Positions 57,425 through 64,000 of a stretch of DNA of 64,000 bases are shown here, piece by piece. Each line of letters begins with the position of its first letter. Within the stretch, counting starts at the first letter, position 1. Below the pieces are notes generated by a model that worked only from the letters and a program-made list of their open reading frames with translations, made no database searches and was not told where the DNA came from. Made by a program: the position numbers and the translations under genes. Source of the DNA: Inonotus obliquus (taxonomy: Eukaryota; Basidiomycota; Agaricomycetes; Hymenochaetales; Hymenochaetaceae); the NCBI GenBank assembly GCA_032164295.1, contig JAJHTX010000002.1:1488001-1552000 (forward strand). The letters are read 5' to 3'.

Positions 57425-57748
57425 CGTCGTTGAATGAGAGGATAACAAGAGAAAGATGGGTGTTGTGTGGAGTGGAGAAAGGAGCCGCGGTCGTCCGAAG
57501 GTCTCGTTGCTCATTTCAGCCGCCGCAATTCTCATTTTACATCACGTGCACATTCGAAGATGTACAGTCAGCGAGTTATCTGATAGGCTCGCTTACTTCT
57601 TCTTATGGTAGTCCGAAATCATCGGTCAGCCATACATCGAGAACGAATTGACCATTCTATTACATTCAGAAACAACAAATAACCCATAAAAAACATTACA
57701 CTATCCCAACGATGAGATTCACTGGTGCTCGTGAGTTTTTAACATCTT
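57425..57748. other. Intergenic region NFS1 / cellobiohydrolase
   Basis: About 320 bases with the NFS1 promoter and the 3' flank of the GH6 gene, both on the minus strand. An ATCACGTGCAC E-box-like word occurs near 57540. No further gene is seen. Confidence 0.5.
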
Positions 57749-59695
57749 TCACAATGCCGGGTTCGCCTTCGAGACGAGATCTTCAAAGTAGGCCTGGAAC
57801 CAGGTTCCAGCCTCAGGTGCCGGTACGTGCGCATCAGACTATAGAAATAGTCAGGCTCTGCTTTATGAGTTAAATGAGACGTTTAACGCACCAGGGTGCA
57901 GGTAGAATCATATCGTGGCGAAGAGGTGTCGCTAGTGCCGTCACTTTCGCCTCCAGGCTTGACTACAAGAAACTTCATCAGATAAGGACTCAAGAGCATT
58001 CGGGTAATACGCACCCCAAACGATGGAGTCAATCAAAGACGAGCCAGTGTTTGTGGTTGGTCGGGTACCGAATCCAGCGCCCCTGATGTTGCACCAGTCA
58101 CCCCATTGCGAGCGGATGTTCTGCACACCGGAACGACCTTGGTCAACAATGAAATGAGCTGGGAATCCCTCTGATTGGAGGGCCGGTCCAAGGGCCTGAT
58201 GGGCAGGTTGTTGGCTTGTTTGGTTATGGTGAATAAGTGTCTATAGCTCACCTCAATATAATGGATTTCGTCATAGTTGGGGTTTCCTTGCGTAGCTGGA
58301 TCCGGTGATGCCGCTCTTAAAGCATTGTAGTTCGCAACGTCTGATATAGGTGATGAGCAATTTTGCGCAGCCAAGCAATTTGTTGCGAATTCGACATACT
58401 AGTAGCGAGACCGCGAAGTTGTGACGGTCTACCCGCGTTCTGGTAAATTTGGGCAAAGAGCTGAGCGGCGGGCTGAAGGTTTGCTGGCCAACCGAGCCAG
58501 CCTGCGTGACCGGCATCAAGGTACATTTGGACGCCGACTGCAGCGAGCTTCGTGACTGCGTAGTTGGCTGCAATAACGTGAGTTACAAGCCTTGAACTAT
58601 GATTGACTACAATAGACTTACTGCAGGTCAAGTATGCTTGTTGTGCGTTTTGACAGTTCGGGTCAGACAAGTTCGTCACAAGGTTTGCAAGTGAGTCTGG
58701 CTCTATAACGGCCACCACCCTTACACCTGGGTACTCTGCAGCGTATTTTCTCAGTCTTATGCCTTCGGATGGAGAGGGAGATAGTCTCACTCTCGATAAT
58801 CTTGACGATTTCATCAATGTATTGTGTCTGGTAGTTTTGGACACCGTTTTGGGCAATTAGGAATTCTCCATTGGAAGCCTTGGCGTGGCAGTCGCGGTTG
58901 GGAAGATCGTAAACAACTGAAAGGATATCATATTAGAATTAATAAATATTCCTCGAAAGATAATCTCACCTATAGGGACGATAGTACAGCCACTCTTTGA
59001 TGAAGCATCTGCCAAGTAGGTGTCCAAATCTGGAATCTTGGATACAGAGTCGAGCCATATAAAGGTCGGGATATTTGCTATGGAAGCGGCCTTCGACTTG
59101 AGAGTAGAATCAGTTATCTGGGCTGCAGCATCGGCGACCTCGTCTGCATAGTAAGGACTGAGATACACCTACGAAATTGTGTTAATAAAAGATATCATAT
59201 GTCATTATCACACATACGTCACAGTTCTCGAAGGGGTTGCCAGCAATCGGACCTGAGGTAGGTGTTGGGGACGTACCGCCGCTAGTTGTTGATGGCGAGC
59301 TTGGGCTGGGCTGAGTGGTGGGAGCAACTGTGGTGGTAGGCACCTCTGAGCTCGGCCTGAAAGATGCATGGTGAGTCCAAAGTCAGATATGTCAAGGAGC
59401 TAAGGTAACTGACAAGCATTGGGAGTAGTATGGATTTGATACAACGCAGGTGGAACCCGAAGCGCATGTTGTCGCGCCAGCTGTAGACTCTATGAGTGAT
59501 CATACTACACATTGGTAGCAGTAGAACATACTCCAGCCGATACCGCCACCTAAGGATGTCGATTAAATCGCTAATACAAAAATAGCAATATGTAAATTAC
59601 AACGCACATTGACCCCACACTGGAGACTGGGATTTTACCAAGGGAAGGAGAGCAACGAGGGACGCGAGAGCAGCAAACTTCTTAAGCTTGAACAT
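57749..59695 (-). CDS. cel6A: GH6 cellobiohydrolase II with N-terminal CBM1
   Basis: Secreted inverting exoglucanase that releases cellobiose from non-reducing cellulose ends. The N terminus MFKLKKFAALASLVALLPLV is a signal peptide. A fungal CBM1 follows (VWGQCGGIGWKSTAGATT, then CASGSTCVVSNPYYSQCL), with its four Cys and aromatic face. A Ser/Thr/Pro linker is next (PTTTVAPTTQPSPSSPSTT). The catalytic domain contains VVYDLPNRDCHAKASNGEFL, VAVIEPDSLANLVTNLSDPN (catalytic Asp of IEPDS), MYLDAGHAGWLGWPANLQPA, then FIVDQGRSGVQNIRSQWGDW and GFGTRPTTNTGSSLIDSIVW. The last active loop reads VKPGGESDGTSD, with Ser where most homologues have Cys. It ends WFQAYFEDLVSKANPAL. About ten short introns. The gene marks a lignocellulose-degrading lifestyle. 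Confidence 0.95.
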
Positions 59696-59757
59696 GGCAG
59701 CTAGAGAAACGAGTTGACTAACGTCCTGCTTGACATCGGCGGGTCTTGAAGCTCGAG

Positions 59758-59764
59758 ATTTATA
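59758..59764 (-). promoter_or_regulatory. TATA box of the cellobiohydrolase gene
   Basis: Minus strand AGTATAAATCTC, TATAAAT at 59764-59758, about 65 bases before the ATG. Strongly induced cellulase genes usually have a TATA box at this distance. A GTGGGG word (possible CreA/Cre1 half-site) occurs about 700 bp upstream near 60400; it is too short to weigh heavily. Confidence 0.55.
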
Positions 59765-60863
59765 CTATGCTCCATGGCGTTTTTACCCAACCCTTGCGCC
59801 TCAGCACGGATACTTTGAGACTCGAGATTCCGGACTAATGCCGCAAGGTGAAAGCGGAAAGACGTCGGTAAGTGTCATAGCACCTTTCGTATGTCTGCAC
59901 AGACATCAAAACGTAGCCACTTCTCATTTGTACAACAAGCAAGGCACCGTGAATAAAACCGGTATGCCCGACAGTAATGGACCAGTCAGCGAAACATGTG
60001 ACTGATCCGTTCCGAAGAAGCACATAAGGAAAACGGAAACTCTTACCAGTTCAGGCCTGATCCAGCGGCCAAATTTCGGTTTTAGGGCATTCGGGTTTGC
60101 TGCACCGCTTTACCACCGTTTTTTAGGAGGCAACAGCTAATAATGCCACACATTTCGAAGTCGTTCGGCGTCATTGGGGTCATGAGGTATCGATTTATCC
60201 GCTGCACATCATAATGATGACTAGAATATAACACATGCGGTCACCTAGGCGCAGTATCATAGAAAAAACCTTGATCAATAGAAGATCATTAAATGGTGCT
60301 TTTTGACCCATCTGCTTGTCCGTATGCAATCATCTGTAAAAGCGTGCAATGAAAGGTATGGCCAGAGCTAGGCGGTCTTCAAAGAAAGAGGATCTAGGTG
60401 TGGGGCCGCGATGATCTCTTCAGGTATTCGCGAAGCCGCGTTTTGCAAGTAGTTCCTGATAGATTGCCTAAGTTCATCGGTATTCCAATAAAGAGGCCAT
60501 CCAGAGCGGCCGATCGGATCAGCGTAGCAGTAAGTACATGGAACGCGTCCAGAAAGGTGCGGAGGTCGTTCCAGCCGGCTGAATTTTGGCGAGACAGCAC
60601 ACCCTCGGTCGGGATAATGAGGTGGTTAACGCTGCCAAGGTCTATCCGGTAGATTGCCAGCCGTGTATTATGACCATCAACGGAGAAGCGTGCAGGTGCC
60701 GAGGATGTGGCTCCGGATAATCTTAGAACTCGGTGATATCTCTTTGAATCCGGTGCTCACTCGATAATGCCACGGTGAGGCGTTCGGTGAAGCAACTGAT
60801 GTACATGGGTAACAAACCAATTGTATCATAAGCCTATACTTGTGAATGCGGGCAAACTCTCCT
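59765..60863. other. Upstream region of the cellobiohydrolase gene, with a possible gene remnant
   Basis: About 1.1 kb. On the minus strand, 60368 to about 60640 stays open and ends with a coding-looking stretch (WPLYWNTDELRQSIRNYLQN, IPEEIIAAPHLDPLSLKTA) before TAG at 60368-60370. I cannot place a start or a family, so it could be a lineage-specific small gene or a relic. The remainder (59765-60360) shows nothing but promoter sequence. Confidence 0.4.
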
Positions 60864-61712
60864 TCATCTACTCCTATCGTTCGATCCTGGTGGTGGGGGT
60901 AAGAGAGGTATTGACCCTCCAGAAGCTGCCGATGTTCCGGATGATGAACCGAGGAGATCACTTTTCGACTTTCCCCCGGATTTATTCCTCCCAGGAATCG
61001 AAATCGAAAACGTCTGGCCCTCTTTCAAGGAGTAATCCTTCTTAGGCGCGACAGACTTCGGAGCCTCGCCCTCCGCAGACGGAGATGGTGGGTTAAGTTT
61101 TGCAAAGTAACGCCTGAAATGTCACAAGTTAATACCAAGGACTAGACAAAGCTGGCATTGCTGACTTGGTATAGTCTTGCAAGGATACATCTGTATAATT
61201 TTGTGGTAAGCCATAATATTGCAGAACGCGACTGCGTCCAACATACTAAAGTCGAAGCTATCTGTCCTTTCCGCAAAGCCCATCCCGATATATGCCTTCT
61301 TTCCTTCATCTTCTAATCGAACAACAAAGTAACGAGAGGAGTCGAGAACTGCCTCTACCGATGGCTTCTGGGGATCGTATGGTGTCTTTGCGAACACTGC
61401 CGCGAGTGGTCAATGGAACTAACTGTGTCGATCTCTGTATGCCACTCACACTCTCCTGTTAAGACAGATTTCAGTATAAAGACAGAGAAAGTCTTAGCAT
61501 ATGGAAGGCTTGCCTGTTGTCGCGTCTTCAAATAACAAGTTGACGTTGGATTTCTCGACGATCCTTAGTCTGCCCTTCCATAGGGGAGCAGCGAGATCAC
61601 CCCAGTCCTGAGCACGATGACCCTCATTTGCCTTCAGCGGGGGGATTTTGTAGACTGAGACCTCTCGACAGATATAGATGATAGATTCAACCTCGTCATC
61701 CAGGGAGTCCAT
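60864..61712 (-). CDS. NECAP-type adaptin-ear-binding endocytic protein
   Basis: PH-like (PHear) domain protein of clathrin-coated vesicles. It starts MDSLDDEVESIIYICREVSV and continues YKIPPLKANEGHRAQDWGDL and WKGRLRIVEKSNVNLLFEDA. Then come FAKTPYDPQKPSVEAVLDSS and RYFVVRLEDEGKKAYIGMGF, followed by ERTDSFDFNVSLQDYTK and RYFAKLN across two short introns (about 61191-61242 and 61115-61166). The C terminus has KEGQTFSISIPGRNKSG and a Pro-rich end (SIPLLPPPPGSNDRSR). The FNVSLQD motif and the Y/W-K-x-x-E-W-G-D-L-type start are diagnostic. NECAPs bind AP-2 and regulate its cycle; no enzyme activity is expected. It is divergent from CSN8, with 146 bp between starts. Confidence 0.9.
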
Positions 61713-61858
61713 TTCACGGACCAGTCTGATGAGTGGAATAAAGAGCCCTAGTCTGTGTGTACGGCTCAACCTGATCAAGATGGTTACGTAATCGTTGCTG
61801 GAGGAAGACGCTGTCTCTCTTCCACTTTACCTTGCATCGAATTGCTCACAAGTGAAAA

Positions 61859-62846
61859 ATGGTCGCACCTCCTACGCCTCCATTAACGGAGAACGACGCT
61901 CGGCAGCTCTCGTCTAATAAAGCTGCAACATCACTGGATGCCTCGAGTTCGCTTGGAGATGCGAATCCCACCGTGTATCACAACATATTTCCGACGATAT
62001 CCAATCTCGCGATACAAAAACGCCTCGCAGAACTCGTTAGCCTTGCTGAGAACACTGAGCTAAGTGTGAGTAACTACGTTACGCTAGCTTGTACGGACTA
62101 ACGTTACCTTGTTTAGGTAGATTCTCGAAGTCGCGTGGACCAATCTCGACTACTGCTTGTTGCGCCTCTCGCACTCTCCTATATCATCCTGAACGACCTG
62201 TACGTCTACTTCCACGTCATGACGCGCCTTTTGGAAGAATGCTTAATGTGTGCAATCAGACCCCAGGCGCATGCTTCCTTGACCCGATTGCCAGATAACC
62301 TTGCGTCACACGCTTTGACTCGATCCCTCCTGAGGCTCGCTCTAGCAGCACAATATAGAAATTATCCTCTTATTTATAAGGGCGTGGAGGAAACACTTGC
62401 CTTAGTACAAGGACCTATTTTTAACTCTTCTCTGGCGGCCGTTATTAAGTTGCTCTTGGAAAGATACATGAGTGAGCCAGTGATTTCCAATGTTGCTGGA
62501 CCGAGACTCTAACTTGAGCACTACGATAGATGAATTCCGTCGTAAAACGGCGAACTTACTCGCGAGAACATATTCCACACTCTCTGCCTCTTTGGCGGGG
62601 TTATATCTCAATGTCCTGGAGGATGACGCTCGTAGAGCTCTAGAGCAGCTCGGCTGGACCTCAGATTCTACAACCGACCAACTATCTCCCCCTTCTGCAA
62701 AGAAGTCGGTTGACAATCTACCAGGTGAGCCCTATTCAAATAATCGTGGTGACCGATGGTTCGCTCATCTCACTTTGATAGCTTCATCATTGTTTACAGT
62801 TAGACAGGTAATTGGAGGAACAGCACTGATTGAATCTTCTGTGTAA
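61859..62846 (+). CDS. CSN8: COP9 signalosome subunit 8 (PCI domain)
   Basis: Small PCI/CSN8-type protein. The N terminus MVAPPTPPLTENDARQLSSN is disordered, followed by helical segments LAIQKRLAELVSLAENTELS, LLLVAPLALSYIILND and LASHALTRSLLRLALAAQYR. The winged-helix part reads EFRRKTANLLARTYSTLSAS, LAGLYLNVLEDDARRALEQL and GWTSDSTTDQLSP, matching the R-x-x-A..L-x-x-A-Y-x-x-I and G-W-x-x-D-S-T motifs of CSN8. The COP9 signalosome removes Nedd8 from cullins. Four introns are likely: about 62066-62117, 62200-62259, 62471-62519 and 62725-62799. The second is 60 nt, a multiple of three and stop-free, so an unspliced form would add 20 residues. The protein ends IGGTALIESSV. Confidence 0.82.
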
Positions 62847-63163
62847 CACAATTGCATTTGCAAAGTTGAAGGAACCCGTTTCAGACATACATTTAAGCTG
62901 TATTATTGTAGCTATATAAACATTACTATTGTTTGATTCATGATAGCCAAGCACAGTACTGAGTATGTATACAAACAGCATCAAACAACGCGAATGCAAT
63001 TAGCCATCACAAAGCCACGCGCCAATCCTCGGTGAACTCTCCTTCCTACTCTCATACCACTGGTTGTTTTGCTACAAGTACTCCGCCTTCCATTTATAAA
63101 AGTAAACAGACTGGGACTCATTGCCGCCTCTAGAAACCACGTGTTCAACGACACTTCGGCAGT
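62847..63163. other. Intergenic region
   Basis: About 320 bases, AT-rich in the first half, with the CSN8 3' flank and the promoter of the next gene. TTTATAAAAG near 63095 could be a TATA element. No gene is seen. Confidence 0.5.
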
Positions 63164-64000
63164 ATGCCTAGTTTACATTCTTTTCATCTCAGCATAACCA
63201 TCTTAATGCACCGGGCTTTGACGCAGTGGCTAGTTCAGACAATCACAACCCCGGTAATGGCACTATATTGAACGCGGATGGAACTATTGAAAATAACCGG
63301 GTATGCTACATGCTCCGAGGTGTCAAATACTGACTGACCTTCACTTGGACTATCCGTCTGATCAAGCCTGTCTCAGAGGAATCAGGTCCTCCAGAAGTCT
63401 GGATTAAACTCAAGTTCACTTGGGGAGGCAAGAACTATGATATAGACGTTGCAGAGTCGGATCGGTGAGTCCTCCGTATATCTTCACTTTGGATTACTTA
63501 AGTTGAGCATTAATCATTCAGGGTATATGATATGAAATCACTGATATTCAGCGTGACGAACGTGCCTCCAGATAGACAGAAGATCCTGGGTCTTGTAAAG
63601 GGCAAACTTCCGCCTGAGCAAGAAGCTATGTTAGTGCTTTGTGGCTCTTCTTCAGATACTACCGCGGTTTACGAATGCCCCACGTCCTAATCAGATCAAA
63701 TCTGAAGTTAGCGCCTGGAAAGAAATTTTCACTCGTTGGCACTCCATTGGGAGACGAACTCAAAGATCCCTCTAGTAAGTCTCACGCGAGTACCCAGTAC
63801 CACTTGTAACTCACAGATTTGATGTTGCACAGAACTAGAAGAACTCCCGGATGTCGTTAATGACTTGGACGTCGACTTCTCTGAGAACCCAGAGGCGTCG
63901 CGCGCCTTTATCGCAGACAAACGAAACCAGCGAAAGATCCGGGAAGCCACTCAACGTTTGCGCGGTACCTTGCCTTTGATGCATCCCTTGCGAGAAGGGA
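63164..64000 (+). CDS. UBLCP1: UBLCP1-like ubiquitin-like-domain CTD phosphatase, 3' end outside window, 5' end unsure
   Basis: The ubiquitin-like domain is clear after an intron ending near 63365: VWIKLKFTWGGKNYDIDVAE, then YDMKSLIFSVTNVPPDRQKI and LGLVKGKLPPEQEA. Across further introns come SNLKLAPGKKFSLVGTPLGD and PDVVNDLDVDFSENPEASRA. The frame continues with RKIREATQRLRGTLPLMHPL, where the window ends. UBLCP1 proteins have this UBL, the V-V-N-D-x-D-x-D/E linker and then a HAD-type DxDx(T/V) phosphatase that acts on the 26S proteasome. The phosphatase domain lies beyond position 64000. The first exon is uncertain: the frame of NHNPGNGTILNADGTIENNR (about 63240-63300) does not contain an ATG and must be joined to ATG 63164 or another upstream exon by a splice I could not fix. 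Confidence 0.75.

Noticed and set aside
1..64000. CRISPR arrays, prophage, bacterial operons, LTR or DNA transposons
   Set aside because: No regularly spaced repeats, no transposase or reverse-transcriptase motifs and no long terminal repeats were seen. Spliceosomal introns throughout show a eukaryotic nuclear sequence.

Overview
The window looks like nuclear DNA of a mushroom-forming basidiomycete (Agaricomycete). Genes are densely packed on both strands and most carry short GT-AG introns of about 45-65 nt with CTAAC/CTGAC-like branch sites. The gene content also fits: a GH6 cellobiohydrolase with an N-terminal CBM1, a fungal indoleamine 2,3-dioxygenase, an MLKL/HeLo-like four-helix cell-death-type domain, and several disordered or membrane proteins of the kind found only in basidiomycetes. 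I see no tRNA, rRNA, CRISPR array or intact transposon. Identities come from recognising conserved motifs in hand-spliced translations; no searches were run.

Layout. 0-6 kb: 3' part of the NatB catalytic subunit Naa20 (minus), a disordered protein, and a Ser/Thr-rich single-pass membrane protein with 13-residue Gly/Pro tandem repeats. 6.6-8.3 kb (minus): a CCHC/PSP-domain RNA-surveillance-type protein and a glutaredoxin-like protein. 9.0-9.8 kb: an orphan cell-death-type domain protein. 10.2-13.9 kb (minus): a long membrane-anchored basidiomycete protein. 15-22.8 kb: a Golgi nucleotide-sugar transporter, MDM12 (ERMES), ELP3 (Elongator), MRP51 (mitoribosome) and HYPK (NatA regulator), very tightly spaced. 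23-38 kb: the meiotic crossover helicase HFM1/MER3, TIM54, RFA1/RPA70 and an insulin-degrading-enzyme-type protease.

38-49 kb is the accessory, gene-poor part. It holds scattered membrane-protein-like exon sequence, an orphan five-exon gene whose four introns are near copies of one another (introner-like elements), a 3.7-kb AT-rich stretch without genes, then CKS1, and an IDO gene with a TATA box and a striking CGG-N12-CCG palindrome upstream.

49-64 kb returns to housekeeping genes: a 3-hydroxyisobutyryl-CoA hydrolase-like enzyme, tubulin cofactor E, a two-RRM SR splicing factor, the cysteine desulfurase NFS1, the cellobiohydrolase, a NECAP-type endocytic adaptor, COP9 subunit CSN8 and the 5' part of a UBLCP1-type proteasome phosphatase. 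Most genes are functionally unrelated neighbours. Several pairs share compact divergent promoters (ELP3/MRP51, HYPK/HFM1, TIM54/RFA1, HIBCH/TBCE).

The most unusual object is the introner-bearing orphan gene at 39.8-40.9 kb.
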